Assembly (NCBI GenBank): GCA_036768485.1
Contig: JAVLUZ010000143.1
Span: 1,979,633-2,043,632, forward strand
DNA: 64,000 bases
Direction: 5' to 3'
DNA from: Mermis nigrescens
Lineage: Eukaryota; Nematoda; Enoplea; Mermithida; Mermithidae
Shown here: one piece after another, positions 23,839-35,094 of the stretch
Position numbering within the stretch: the stretch's first letter is position 1
How the letters are laid out: each line of letters starts with the position of its first letter
Made by a program: the position numbers and the translations under genes
The notes under the pieces: generated by a model
What the model saw: the letters and a program-made list of their open reading frames with translations, nothing else
What the model was told of the DNA's origin: nothing
Database searches by the model: none

Positions 23839-25060
23839 CAGGGGTCGGTTTCTGAATCAAGGGGCTAAGATAGCCCTTGGGCTAGTCACAAGAAATGGGG
23901 CTAACTATTTTGCCTTCGATTTCTGAATGAAGGGTCTAGCCAGCTCGGGGCTAAGTGACAAAGGTTAGCCCTTGTTCAGTTAGCCCCAGGGCTAAATGTC
24001 TGTTGATATTTAGCCCGTGTTTCTCAATGAGGGGCTAACCTTTTCAGGGCTGAATATTAAAAGTTAGCCCTCTAAAATCTGGCCCTGGTATTGACCAGAG
24101 CTATCTTATTGTGTGGTACATATTTCTGTGATATTTAAAATCTTGTTACAGGCTTTCCCACAAATTTGAAGTTTACGATGAATTTTTTGATCCGAATTTT
24201 GAATTGAGTAAAAATTTACGTTCAGGTGAAATTTGTGACAATTTACCATACTGAGATAATTTTCCTTATTGATATCGGTTTCCTTGTGCACAATTCATTA
24301 AAACTGACGGCCTCTGTCAAACTGAATTTTTAATAGACTGGAAGCTCGTTTTTGCTGGTGCCAAATGTCCTAAGACATATAAGGAAGGAAATAATATCGA
24401 AAATTATTACAAAAGAGATGAGGCATATTTTTCAAAAATATAATAGATAGCTAAGTTCTGGTTTGAGCTGCTAAGGCTCCGTAATACACGATTTCAATAT
24501 CAATTAAAGTTACAGAGAACAAAAACGGTGATGCGTCTTAGCAGTTCAGTGAGAAAGAGCACAGCAAGTATTTTATAAACCTCGTTTCTTACAGTTATGT
24601 ACGTACATAACATGGTTTTCACTCAAATAAAACTTAGCCCTGTGACCACACCTGGGCGTGGGGGTGTTTGGGGGGGGGTATGCAACCCCCAGAAACAAAA
24701 TACCCCCCAGAATTCAATTTTTGAAATTTTTTTTCGTTTTTTTCGCAATTTTTTGATGCCAATGGATAGTGCTTGATGAGAAACGTCGAAAAATGGTGTT
24801 TTTATCGCCATACCACCATTTTTAAGGCCATTTTTTGACCTTCAAAAAAATCTTGCACCCCCCCCCAGAATTTTCTTGCTGCCCACGTATGCCTGTGACT
24901 AACTTTTTTAGTCCTGGGGCTAGCTAGCCCTATGGCTAACTTCCATTCAGAAACGGGGGCTAAGTTAGCCCCTGAGACAACTTAGCCCCGTGGCTAGCTG
25001 GCCCCTAGGCTACAGTTAGCCCCATAATTTTTAGCCTCCTCATTCAGAAACCGGTCCCAG
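23839..25060. mobile_element. TAGCCCC-rich inverted-repeat element with TA flanks
   Basis: Starts CAGGGGTCGGTTTCTGAAT and ends with the inverse ATTCAGAAACCGGTCCCAG, with a TA on each outer side as for Tc1/mariner-type elements. Both ends are built of many GGGGCTAA / TTAGCCCC words separated by short spacers, so each arm is itself a degenerate tandem repeat. A MITE-1 copy (24647-24891) is nested near the right arm. No transposase is present. Confidence 0.75.
24647..24891 (-). mobile_element. MITE-1 copy, nested, perfect TSD
   Basis: Runs from CACACCTGGGCGTGG to GCCCACGTATG with duplication CCTGTGAC (24639-24646 and 24892-24899). It interrupts the TAGCCCC element: CCTGTGACTAAC after it continues the sequence before it. 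It is therefore younger than its host element. Confidence 0.92.
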
Positions 25061-25884
25061 TATTACTCAAGTAGTTATGTATACCTAGAAAATTGAACAA
25101 TCACCATTGCTTCAATTTTAATCGTTCTTTTAGTCGATTCAAATCGCTCTAAAACTTGGGCTTTATGCGCAGAATGTTTGACTTTCGTTATCTACATATT
25201 TTGGAAAAGTGCAAAGTGTCGCAAAGTAATAAACCACCAGAATATTCTACGGCGAGAAGCCTGGTACACAAAAAGGTCTTCCACCCAGTCGAGCGACAAA
25301 AATCCGTCAAACTTCAAAAACACTTCGAATTCCGGTGAGTAGTAAAAAATTCTAACGAGGGAGGGGTCTTAAACATTTTACAGAATCAGTCAAAACGCAA
25401 GAATGTATTTTCAAGAATTGCGAAGAAAAATGGTGAACCTATGTATGTAGGTAGTAATTTTCAAAGCAAACTAGCGAGTAGCTACAAAAGAGCTTTCTAG
25501 GCAGTTTACTGTCATAATTTTGGACAGTAATACTTCATGCGCATGCTTATCGCGTGCTTTGCAAAACGCCGCGATTGCTCCTGCAGTGTAAACCGCGTTT
25601 GCAATCGAACTGCATCACCTCAAGAATTGCGATCCACGCAGTTTCGTGAAACAGACTTAAGTATATTCCAATCCGAACTTCCTCATTACCGTATCAGTTT
25701 TTCACTGCACAAATGCCTGCTTCAACTCGATCTAGCAGCGGCTGGCTGCTTTAAACTCTTCTTATCGGTGTTTCGGCTTGACGCATCTAACAAACTGTCT
25801 CAACAACCTACACCGTAAAATATTCAGCTAAGGTAATGAGACGTAAAGCGAAAATATGTCGTTTAGAATGAAACGGACTATAGC

Positions 25885-26939
25885 CAGTGGCGGATCTAAG
25901 ATTTATCTAAGGGGGGGGCACCCCAACTTTACTTAAAACAGTCAAAAATAGGTCCAAAAATTTGCCCTTAACGCGCGAAATAGCGCTTTTTCGGTGTTTT
26001 ACATTGTATACTTTTAAATAAAATCACATTTGACATAATTTTTTAAAAAATTTTAGACAATTCTGTGCGAGAAAATCATTAAATTTCTTTGACTTTAACA
26101 AAAATCTGGCGCGAAGCGCCGAAAAATTTGCGAAATTAAGGCGGATAGACGTCTAGAAGCATATTTATTGTTTGATTTGCTGTATTCATAGCATTTAATG
26201 CGAGACATCGAAATTTTTAATCGAAAATATAAGAAAACTATGCAAAAATAGCTGTTTCTGCTATTAAAATTGTTTCGAAACCTACATGAACAGAAAATGG
26301 CTTCCGGGCAGTGTTTTTTGTACAAGGTCCGTTTGTACATGTACAAAGATGGTCCGTAAAAGTCATTGTACATTTCGTACACACGCATTTTTGGGTACTA
26401 TGATATAGTACGGTAGCGACTTTAGTGTGGGAAAAACAGAGTTGTTCTACCTTTGGTAGTGTATTTTGGCAAATTCCTGGGTTTATGAGGGCAAAAATTA
26501 TTAAGAATCGTCTTAAAACGACGCGAAGCACCGAAAAGTTGGACATTTGTCCTTTTGAAATCTAATTCCCACCATTATTTAAATATATAGAACACACGAT
26601 TACTCATTTCGGCGCGAAGCGCCGAAAATTTTTGCGAATTTTAGACCTTTTTTGCAATTATTGTTTTCCCAAAAATCTTTGTATATGTACAAAGACGGCC
26701 CCGAAGTCTTTGCACATCGGAAGAAATCTTTACCGAATAGAAAAAACCGTGCTTCCAGGTCACCAAGAAAATAAATAAATGTCATTAATAGATATCATCC
26801 GGCGCGTCGCGCCGGAAAAATTTGAGAAATTATGGTCACTGACGACCAAAAATCATTGCTAATTGCATATCCGTCCTTTCTCTCCAAATTTTATGGCCAA
26901 TGGGGGGGGCCGGCCGCCCCACCCTTAAATCCGCCCCTG
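25885..26939 (+). mobile_element. CAGTGGCGGAT-family element, long form, perfect TSD
   Basis: Starts CAGTGGCGGATCTAAGATTT and ends TTAAATCCGCCCCTG. Perfect 8-bp duplication ACTATAGC (25877-25884, 26940-26947). At 1055 bp it is far longer than the 171-192 bp members but has the same ends. It holds four GGCGCGAAGCGCC-type palindromes (near 26110, 26522, 26610 and 26800). No transposase is present. Confidence 0.88.
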
Positions 26940-27187
26940 ACTATAGCGCGTTTTTTCAACATAGCGCATGAATTCGCTTAGAAATTTTAAAAGTTCAATC
27001 AATTTTATTCTAGGAAAACAGTAAGCGATCCTACGTACGCACGATTGGCGCAAAACGAGTAGGTATATAGGAACCTTAACCCGTATCGGCGTATACATAA
27101 ACGTTTTATGAACCGCCAAAATTTAAATCTACGCACGTAAAAAGTAGCACTACGAGAAAAAAGTGTAGCGTAGAATTCCCGGGTTAA

Positions 27188-27492
27188 TCAAGCGCTGTTG
27201 GAGTTGGCGTTGGCGACGGCGAAAAGCGACGGTCGGCGGACTGCGGAGGCTCGCGCGCGAATCGTCCGCTGCTGCGCGTCGTCGTCCGAATCCGATTCGC
27301 TGCTCGGCGCGTCGCCAACGGCGAGCAGCAGGCGATTCGCCTCGTCGACCGTGCCGCCGATCGCGTCCACCAGTCGTTCGACGCGCGATTTGAGGCAAAC
27401 GCGTTTTGGCGCCGCGCCAACGGCCACCGACGACGTCGAATCGGCGACGACGTTCGCGGCGTTATCGACCGAGTAGTCGGCCAGCGAAGCTC
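27188..27492 (-). CDS. Candidate GC-rich exon, function unknown
   Basis: This segment is much more GC-rich than its surroundings, and one minus-strand frame is open from the acceptor GCGCTTAAG to a TGA: ASLADYSVDNAANVVADSTS, then KRVCLKSRVERLVDAIGG, TVDEANRLLLAVGDAPSSES and an acidic DSDDD patch. The central part looks like an amphipathic helix. Its start phase (two bases needed before GCT) matches a phase-1 donor in the exon at 30430-30664. Two other frames are also open because of composition, so the choice of frame is an inference. No downstream donor with the right phase was found. Confidence 0.45.
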
Positions 27493-27889
27493 CTTAAGCG
27501 CAAAAAGTAGAGTGCGGATTACGAGCGAGACTTTTAATAATCCATAACTTTTACAATGAGCGAGCTCATCTTTTGAGGGTTAAAAAATTTTAAAATCTTA
27601 AAAGCTTAAGGAATGCAAAACGTATCAATCGAAGCTCTATTTATACGCCGACGTCAGAAATTGCGAAAAAATGTGGCCGATTAAGCGATAGTGGTCCGCC
27701 AGGTTGTACGGATAAGGCCCAATCTCCTGACGGCGCCAGCACGTATATCGTTTTACTCATCAGGCCCATATCCTTGAATTATGAAACTACGGAGGGATTT
27801 AACGTTCGATAGCATGAAAATTCTCAAATTTTCGGGGCTTCGCGATACTAGTTCAAATCAAATTAGTTTGTTTCTCGAATTACGGCTAT

Positions 27890-27959
27890 GCGGGCGCGTA
27901 GCCAGGATTTTATTCCGGGAGGGGGCGCAAAAGGACTAAATTTTTAAAATACATAGTTT
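27890..27959. repeat. hAT-like end fragment (GCGTAGCCAGGATTT)
   Basis: GGGCGCGTAGCCAGGATTTTATTCCGGGAGG resembles the ends of the element at 10703-12168. A partner end was not found. It may be the start of the element that holds the hairpin array at 28.7-30.2 kb. Confidence 0.35.
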
Positions 27960-28142
27960 CAGGGGCGGATTTAGGGGGGGGGCGGGGGGGGGCGGCCGCC
28001 CCCCATTGGCCCAAAAAAATGCGAAAAATTAAGGATTTTTGAGCGATTTTTGGGTCAAAACGGCTAATTTTTCCGCCCAAGTCAGGGTTCCGCCCCCTTA
28101 GGGGTACCGCCCCCCCTTAGGAAAATCCTAGATCCGCCACTG
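27960..28142 (+). mobile_element. CAGKGGCGGAT MITE, short form, perfect TSD
   Basis: 183 bp, from CAGGGGCGGATTTAGG to CCTAGATCCGCCACTG. Perfect duplication CATAGTTT (27952-27959, 28143-28150), as expected for hAT-type MITEs. Confidence 0.92.
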
Positions 28143-28739
28143 CATAGTTTTGAAATTGTGGCGTAAAAATGCAGTGCGCTCGCTCGCTCGTTAAGGGTCA
28201 ATCAAAGGCATCGTTCTAAGATCGATAGAACATTTTTTACATTGTTAGTTGTTCATTTAAGGATCGGTCTAATGAACTTTTTTGGTGGGGGCTAATCAGC
28301 GTTTCGATGTTATTCTATAAACAAAAAATAAACTAGCTTATTATGTAAATTAACTACCGAGTCAACGATCGATATATAATTTTTTTCTACGCTTTGCAAA
28401 ATATGGAATTTATTATAATGATGAATTTCCCTGCATATTAAGGTTTAGCGTCAAAACAGACTGCCGTATTTTAATTAATTTGATGACACAAATGTTCAGT
28501 CTAACATACGTTTATTCAAACGCAAGTTAACCTAATGAAATTATGCACGATTTCGTAGTGCGTAAAGTGCGTGACTATAGTTAATTAGTCAGTTTTATTA
28601 AAAGCTGCGTCGGAAATTTTTAAGAAGTTTTGACGAAATAGGCGTAAAAGAAGCTTAGAGTCCTACATATTGCGCAATGCGACATTAGTTTCATGAAGCG
28701 TAGAGCGGAAGCCTTTCGTATGCATAATTAGACAGTCTC

Positions 28740-30210
28740 AACAAAATTCCGGCGAGGCGCGCCGAAAGTTTTGAGGCATTTCCGATGAAATATAGTTAAA
28801 AAGCTCAAAATCGCACGCACTAACGCAAATACAACTTCATGTTAACAGCGTAGCTAGCGCCTAAGGCCAGGGGCGGATTTAGGGGGGGGGGCGGGGGGCG
28901 GCCGCCCCCACATTGGCCACAAAAAATGCGAAAAATTAAGGATTTTTGAGCGATTTTTTGGGTCAAAACGGCAAATTTTTCCGCCCAAGTCAGGGTTCCG
29001 CCCCCCCCCCCCTTAGGGGTACCGCCCCCCCCCTTAGGAAAATCCTAGATCCGCCACTGCCTAAGGCTATCTAGGCAATTTTAATAAAATACGGTGCGAA
29101 GCGCCAAAAATTTTGATGAATATTTGATCGAATGCTAGAAAAGTTACGAATTCCGTATACTGAGCTACTGCGGCAACAATTTCATAAAGCTAAGAAAGCG
29201 CGCTTAAAGATAAGCGTAAAAACAGTTTGAATAAATATTCGGCGTGAAGCGCCGAAACTTTTGAAGAATTTCTTACGAAATATGCAGAAAACTCAGAATC
29301 CTAGTGCACCTATACAAAGACAACTTCGTCGTGTTTAGATTGCGCAGCCATATACGCAATTATAATTAAGGCGCGATGCGCCGAAAGTTTCGGAGAATAT
29401 TTGATAAAATATGCCTAAAAAAACATAGAATCCTGCATACTGCGCCAATGCAATAATAATTTCATAAATCTAAAAACTCAGAATCCCGTTGCACTTACGC
29501 AAAGACAATTTTGTAGCGTTTAGAATGAGCGCCTAAAGCAATCACTGTTTCATAAAATACGGCGCGAAACGCCGACAATCGACAATTTTGAATAATGTTT
29601 GAGGAAATATGCTTAAAAACGCTTAGAATCCTGCATACTGCGTCGCTGCAACTATAATTTCATAAAGCTAAAATCTCTAAATCCTATTGCACTAATGCGA
29701 AGACAATTCCGGAGCGTTTAAAGTACACGCGCATCTGTAGTCAAATATACAGTTTTGATAAAATGCGGCGCGAAGCGCCGAAAATTGTCGAGAATTTTTG
29801 TAGAAATATGCGTAAAAAGCTCGGAATATTATGGAAGCGCCTAGCTACGTGAAAGAAGTGCGAAAGACGAAAATTCCAGGTGATAAGTTCTATGCAAATT
29901 TTACCCGCCAGGGCGGGCGATCTCAAAACTTATTAGCCGATTTTGACAGAGAATATGGCACTCTTAGCGCAGTCGTGTCGGCGTAAGGATTATTTAAGCG
30001 TTCGTTAAACCGCAGAGAAATGCGGAAAAAAGTTTTTGAATTGAAAAAAAGTTGTTATTGTTAAATGACATAAATAGTTCGACCACCTAGGTCCCCCTAG
30101 GACCGCGAGATTTGAGGCGCGGAGCGAATTTTCAATTTTGAGAGCGAACAATATAATGTTGAGAAATACATAAGTATTTAGTAGGCGCACAGCGCCGAAA
30201 GTGTTGGCGA
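28740..30210 (+). repeat. Diverged tandem array of GAA-loop hairpin units
   Basis: Units of roughly 130-200 bp each contain a GGCGC-GAA-GCGCC-type palindrome followed by GAAAATTTT, then TTTCATAAA and CAGAATCCTGCATACTGCG-like text. Palindromes lie near 28752, 29095, 29240, 29370, 29562, 29767 and 30184. The gap of about 345 between the first two becomes normal if the MITE at 28868-29059 is removed. The array shows no coding frame. Confidence 0.65.
28868..29059 (+). mobile_element. CAGKGGCGGAT MITE nested in hairpin array
   Basis: 192 bp, over 90 percent alike to 27960-28142 by eye. Perfect duplication CCTAAGGC (28860-28867, 29060-29067). The insertion lies inside the hairpin array and postdates it. 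Confidence 0.92.
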
Positions 30211-30229
30211 TTTTTGGTTAAAATTGTGC

Positions 30230-30380
30230 ATAATTAAATAATAAAATATAATTAAATAATTAAATTTATAATAAATAAAATAAAAAATACAATAGATTAA
30301 ATAAATTAAAATAAAATTAAAATAATTAATTAATCCATTAAAGATAATTAAATACATAATAAATGCATAATACACAATTC
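30230..30380. repeat. AT-rich low-complexity tract
   Basis: About 150 bp made almost only of A and T (AATTAAATAATAAAATATAA-like words). The minus-strand frame 30178-30429 through it (poly Ile/Tyr/Phe/Asn) is an artefact of composition. Confidence 0.7.
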
Positions 30381-30415
30381 TAAATAATTTCAGCGCGCGC
30401 GATAAGTTTTTTGAG

Positions 30416-30664
30416 TTAAACAAAGCCACTTCTTAGAGTAACGTAGTTATTTAACCAACCCGACGACGCGTCGTCCAAATTGTCGGCCGCGACTATGGAA
30501 GAAGCGCGGCTGACCCCAAGGTCGGGCAAATCGCGGTCGGCGTCTTCGGCGGAGTCCAAGTGACCCAGACGCTGTTGGAGCAGGTTGGCCTGGGCGCTCA
30601 GCTCCAGCATGTCCGAAGGCACTTCCTGCTCATAAATTACGCCGCCTCGCTGACCGCGGCTCAT
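30416..30664 (-). CDS. Candidate first coding exon, unknown protein
   Basis: Minus-strand frame of 82 codons in a locally GC-rich patch. It starts with ATG in a fair context (GACGATGAGC): MSRGQRGGVIYEQEVPSDML, then ELSAQANLLQQRLGHLDSAE (helical, possibly coiled-coil), then DLPDLGVSRASSIVAADNLD and GWLNNYVTLR. The frame ends at TAA 30416, but a donor AGAA|GTGGCT at 30429 would end the exon at 30430 in phase 1, matching the acceptor phase of 27188-27492. Whether these two exons belong to the CaaX gene further left is not shown. It lies head to head with the gamma-tubulin exons that begin 1.3 kb away. Confidence 0.5.
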   Translation of the reverse strand: MSRGQRGGVIYEQEVPSDMLELSAQANLLQQRLGHLDSAEDADRDLPDLGVSRASSIVAADNLDDASSGWLNNYVTLRSGFV

Positions 30665-31214
30665 CGTCCGACTGCGGCTGCCGAATTAAAAAAACTTCGT
30701 TAAAAGATACTTCCCGGTCGTATCAAAAAATTCAACAAAATTCGGACTTTGGGTGAAAAAATTTGCCATTTCAATAAGTTTTAATCGCCAAATTTGTGCT
30801 TTGAATTCGCAACTGCGAAAAAGATTAGAAAAGTCATAAAAATTTCAGTCATCGGTCGGCTAATACTGAACGTACTTCAGAATAACGGAAACACGCCGCT
30901 GCGCTATGGAATAAAATGATAATAAGCTATTTTAATTCACCGAGCTTAAGTTTTGACACGAAGCTAGGCAAAACCGAAACAGAATAATATTGGAAACGCT
31001 GGCGCTAAGATTTTGTGTAAATAAACGCCCACGTCCACTACCAACCCTGAGCCTAAAGATCAAATTAACCCACGAAACGATCTTACATCCTTATGACATT
31101 TTCATAATGCGGCACACGTACGCCGGTCAAAAGCCCCGGAGGGGGTTAAACCGAGTTCCCTTGAGGGGGGGGGGGTAAATAGGCGATTCTTTACCTATTT
31201 AATGTCAATAAATT

Positions 31215-31320
31215 TTTGGACCCGGACCCGACGTACTTGAAATTCGGAACCCGGACCCGACCGTAACCGTAAAGTTGGACCCGGACCCATCTTTTAAAAT
31301 AGTGTCGGGTCCGGGTCAAA
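31215..31320. repeat. CCCGGACCC-rich inverted repeat cluster
   Basis: Three direct GGACCCGGACCCGAC-like words (near 31218, 31248 and 31277) are followed by an inverse copy GTCGGGTCCGGGTC (about 31304). It resembles the CCCCGACCCC ends of the element at 37268-39559 and may be a small foldback element. Confidence 0.5.
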
Positions 31321-31963
31321 AAATATATACGACGTTAAATGACGCAATAATATTGAAAAAAATCGAAAATTTGTCGATTAAATCGGATTTTCAATTGAAT
31401 TGTCGGGCTGACGCAAAAGCTGAACGGGCTGAAGAGTCCATTTGGATGGGCTGATTCTGAAAAAAATATGAGACAACGACGGAAAATCAACAAAATTCTC
31501 TTTTTCGCCCATTCTCAGCCCAACCAGGGGATCCACCAACCTTAAAGAAACAACGGTCAGACGGGCTGAAGCTTTGGCTATTGCCCAGGTGCGCTCGTAC
31601 ATTCATTAGCGCAATAGGTCCTTTTTGCGTTTTTCAAAATTCTCTCCATGTTTCTTATAATTTTTAATTCTCGTGTTTTTTCACGTTTCAAAATAAATCG
31701 AATAGGTATTTTACGCGTTTTTTCCATTTTTCCCGTTTTTTATAATTTTCATCATTTTCCATTTTTTTAAAATAAAATGAATGCATATGCCTTTTTGGCG
31801 TCTTTTTTATTTTTTTCATGTTTCTTATAATTTTCAATTTTCATGATTTTCTTGTTTTTTTTAATTTAATTTCGACTAATTACATGTAATACTGTTAATT
31901 GGGCTATAACGCCCACTTTCCAGCTGCTTTTTCTTAGTTTTTAAATGCTTCGATATTTTACAG

Positions 31964-32050
31964 GTAGTTTTGGATAATACTGCGCTGAATCGAATCGCGG
32001 TCGAAAATTTGCATATTGAAACGCCTAGCTTTACGCACATAAACTCGTTG
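31964..32050 (+). CDS. TUBG1: Gamma-tubulin exon (first visible)
   Basis: 29 codons, phase 0 at both ends, acceptor TTTTACAG and donor TTG|GTATAC. It reads [20 protein letters not shown] then PSFTHINSL, matching the gamma-tubulin segment just before the T7 region. In the full-length protein the preceding residues would be ...NADCV. The exon for them is not visible in the 30 kb upstream. Confidence 0.9.
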
Positions 32051-32483
32051 GTATACTTTGTCGCTTCATTCTACTATGGCGTCCGAATTCTTCATATCTT
32101 TGCAGATATTTTTATTTTATTTTTGCTGGCTAGCTGGTCCTGTCAAATTTTATAATTTCAGAAAAAAGCCCAAAATTGTTACTTTTTCACCTCTCTCTTT
32201 TTTACTTTTTGACGCTTTTGATCGTAAGCTGCTTATAACTCTTTGAACCCTCTAATATTATAAATTAGCGTAAAATGAAAAAAATATTATCTTTATGTAT
32301 TTACCAACAAATTAGACCTTTTAAATTGTCAGCCTTCTGTTTTTGATTAAAAAAAGATGCTTTATAATGTACATACAATATAATATATCGATGCATATTT
32401 GAAGTGTGTTTTAAATTGTTTTTTATTATTTTAAATTTGCGTGCAAGTTTCTTATTAACTAATTGCATAATCAAATCACGAGA

Positions 32484-32716
32484 ATTTAGGGTGGGCAGCA
32501 CCGAAATTCTGGGGAGTGAAAAATTTTCGAAGGTCAAAAAATGGTCTTAAAAGTGGTCGCATGGCGGGAAAACACCAGTTTTCGACGTTTCTCATCGAGC
32601 ACTATCCAATGGCATCAAAAAATCGCTAAAAAGCAAAAAAAATTTAAAATTTGAATTCTGGGGGGGTATTTCAAATTCTGGGGGTGCATACTCCCCAAAC
32701 CCCCCACGCCCATGTG
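32484..32716 (+). mobile_element. MITE-1 copy in gamma-tubulin intron
   Basis: Forward copy with worn left end (GGGTGGGCAGCACCG) and good right end (CCATGTGTG). No clear duplication was found. Confidence 0.75.
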
Positions 32717-33047
32717 TGGTGGTCATATTCGTTTTTCAAAGAGCAATAATCATTCAATCTAAAAAATATTTTTGCGCCTTTATTCACTTAATCATCAAAT
32801 ATTCTAGAAAAAAAATTTCGGCGCTTTTTCGAAAATTTGGTCATTTGTTGAATGAAGTTTGCCTTGATGAGAAAAGCAATTTTACAGAAACTAATGATTT
32901 TTGGGGCTATTGAATAGTCTTTTTTAAAGTTGTCTTTGAACAATAATTGATTACTATGTACTTTCAAATTACCCAAATTTGATCTGAATTTGATTAAATT
33001 ACAAGTTGGGAAATTAGCCGAGTTTCATCATGGATTTATCTCTGCAG

Positions 33048-33199
33048 GTATCTACTATAATGTCAGCGAGTACGGCGACGCTAAGATATCCTGGCTATAT
33101 GAACAACGACTTGGTTAGCCTCCTATAGCTTCGCTAATTCCGACTCCTCGTTTACACTTTCTCATGACAGGTTACACTCCTTTAACGGCCGAACAGCAG
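33048..33199 (+). CDS. TUBG1: Gamma-tubulin exon with a 2-base excess
   Basis: 152 bp between acceptor TCTGCAG and donor CAGCAG|GTGAAT. The first part reads [25 protein letters not shown] and the second [25 protein letters not shown], in different frames. Two extra bases (C, T at 33123-33124) separate them. As written the frame meets TAG at 33126-33128. Removing the two bases restores the family pattern exactly, without any other change. Confidence 0.85.
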
Positions 33200-33230
33200 G
33201 TGAATCGATTTTCTTATTTTGCTATCATTT

Positions 33231-33312
33231 AATTATTATTATTGTTGTTGTTATTATCATTTTTATTATTACTAATATTATTATTATTTTTATTATTATT
33301 ATTATTATTATA
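33231..33312. repeat. TTA/ATT microsatellite
   Basis: Imperfect ATT triplet run just inside the intron after the second visible gamma-tubulin exon. The Leu-rich open frame here is spurious. Confidence 0.9.
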
Positions 33313-33570
33313 CTCCTTTTTATTTATTTATTATTGTATTTTTATTTTCATATTTCCATTATCGATTATTTTCATTGTCTCATTCATTGCCCATTATCTT
33401 ATTCAATTTTCTCGTGCGTTTTTAGCTCTAGGTAATCCGTTTTTGGTAAGCGGAACTGGCGATGTGGGATGAACTAAACTTTTTGTTGAGATTGAAATGT
33501 GATTATCGTCAAATAAATGTAAAAGAATTTTTGAGAATAAATAATAAATTGGTTTAATAAATTAATTAAT

Positions 33571-33574
33571 AATG

Positions 33575-33608
<34 letters not shown>
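33571..33608. repeat. AAT microsatellite
   Basis: Nearly perfect AAT triplet run. The minus-strand poly-Tyr frame here is spurious. Confidence 0.9.
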
Positions 33609-33609
<1 letters not shown>

Positions 33610-33610
<1 letters not shown>

Positions 33611-35094
33611 GTAATGTAATAAATTGATGATAAATAATTTAGAGCAATAATGTAATACATTACGAATTGTTGAATGATTATTAGTCAAACGATGAATGAC
33701 TAATAATGTTTCATGATACTTGATTAGTTTTAGGGCCTCAAATACGAATAATACCAACAACGCTGATGGGATTTCTCAAATTTTATAGCTTGGAAAAGTC
33801 TAATTTTCGATTCTAAATATCAAAAATGCCAATGTTTTTCCAATGAGAATTGGTTATTTTCGAAGAATGCCAATAAGGCTAAATTTTCAATGAAAATCTA
33901 GTGGGCACAAAATTCGTTAATTTTTTATTTGGGGGATAAATTATGGTACAGCGACCAAGAGTGAGGATTTCCAAAATCAGCCTGTGTATAACGCGACGTG
34001 ATTTTTGAACGAAATTTGAATTTGTAGAAAGTCATTGATATATCCGAAATGATTGTTATTGTTTAAAGGAAGAAATAAATCGATGATTAATGCAGAAATA
34101 AATTAATGAAATAGAACAAAAATGAAAGGATGAAAAAGAAGCGTGGTGTTAGTGAAAAAAGAGCGCAATAAATTAAATGGAAATATCTACATATAATGAA
34201 TCATAGTATGAGAAACGGCGGGTTTTACGAGACCTAAGCGTCCAAATGAAACGCTGTGAAATATATATGTATGTAAATGAGGATAAATACAGAAAGACAA
34301 AACGCAGTACCACAGCGGAACAAATCACATAAAATGAAATAATGGAAAATAATAACGGTAACAGAAACCATAGAATGGCAAGGTCGTCAGAGTGACAAAC
34401 CGAAAGTGAAGTGAAATTTTTAGATTTTTGTCGATAAATATAGTAATACATACACTGAAGCATACAAAAATAAGAAGCTAGATAATCTGAAAAAATAGAC
34501 AGTTTTTTGTCTAATTTTTCTAGACGCTGTTCAATGTATATACAAACATGTATAGATATGAAGCAATATGTTTGCACAATATGTCACGTAAAAACACCAT
34601 ACGCTACTACAGTAATCTATTGACATCTGATGCGCATGTTAGAACAGCAGGAATTTAACGCATACATTGAAGGGACACAACACCTGAAGAGGAGCGGTCT
34701 GAGCTCAGCACGTAAAAGTGCTAAGTGAGGAGTCAGCGCTTATAAAGGCTATTGGGTTCGCCCAATAGCACCGGTTTTATATACGTGTATGCGCCATAAT
34801 ATAAGCAGCTACACGATTCTTACAAGACAGCTCAGTCCGAGCTGGTGACTATAAACGAACACATGGTCAGCTGCTTAAGTGGGTTAATTGTATATTGATC
34901 TTAACGTATAGTACCAATTATTGCAAAGGGCCCGACAGACGTGCAAATGGACACATGGAGTAACTTATTATGAAAAAGTATATTAAATTATTACGATTAT
35001 TATATATTGACCACTACCGGGCGTGACAAAGATAAGCAGATTGTGCTTTTTTTGTACATATGTAGTTTGGATTTAAAGATTTGAAATTTTAAAG
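33610..35094. other. Intron, one dispersed repeat, no gene
   Basis: Gamma-tubulin intron. About 34195-34420 resembles the repeat at 3640-3915. A short perfect stem, CTATTGGG-TTCG-CCCAATAG, lies near 34749. The 134-codon minus-strand frame at 34173 has no recognisable features. Confidence 0.4.

Noticed and set aside
23839..25060. Regularly spaced short repeats resembling a CRISPR array or a telomere
   Set aside because: Units are irregular, inverted between the two ends, and bounded by transposon-like inverted repeats with TA flanks.
25537..25818. 93-codon plus-strand frame
   Set aside because: Contains a fragment of the GTCTGTTTCAC repeat (TTTCGTGAAACAGAC) and no domain. Composition not distinct from its surroundings.
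33242..33472. Leu-rich frame resembling a membrane protein
   Set aside because: Translation of a TTA/ATT microsatellite and T-rich intron.
34173..34577. 134-codon minus-strand open frame
   Set aside because: Low-complexity Tyr/Ser/Phe/Leu composition in AT-rich intron. It overlaps a diverged dispersed repeat and has no recognisable motif.
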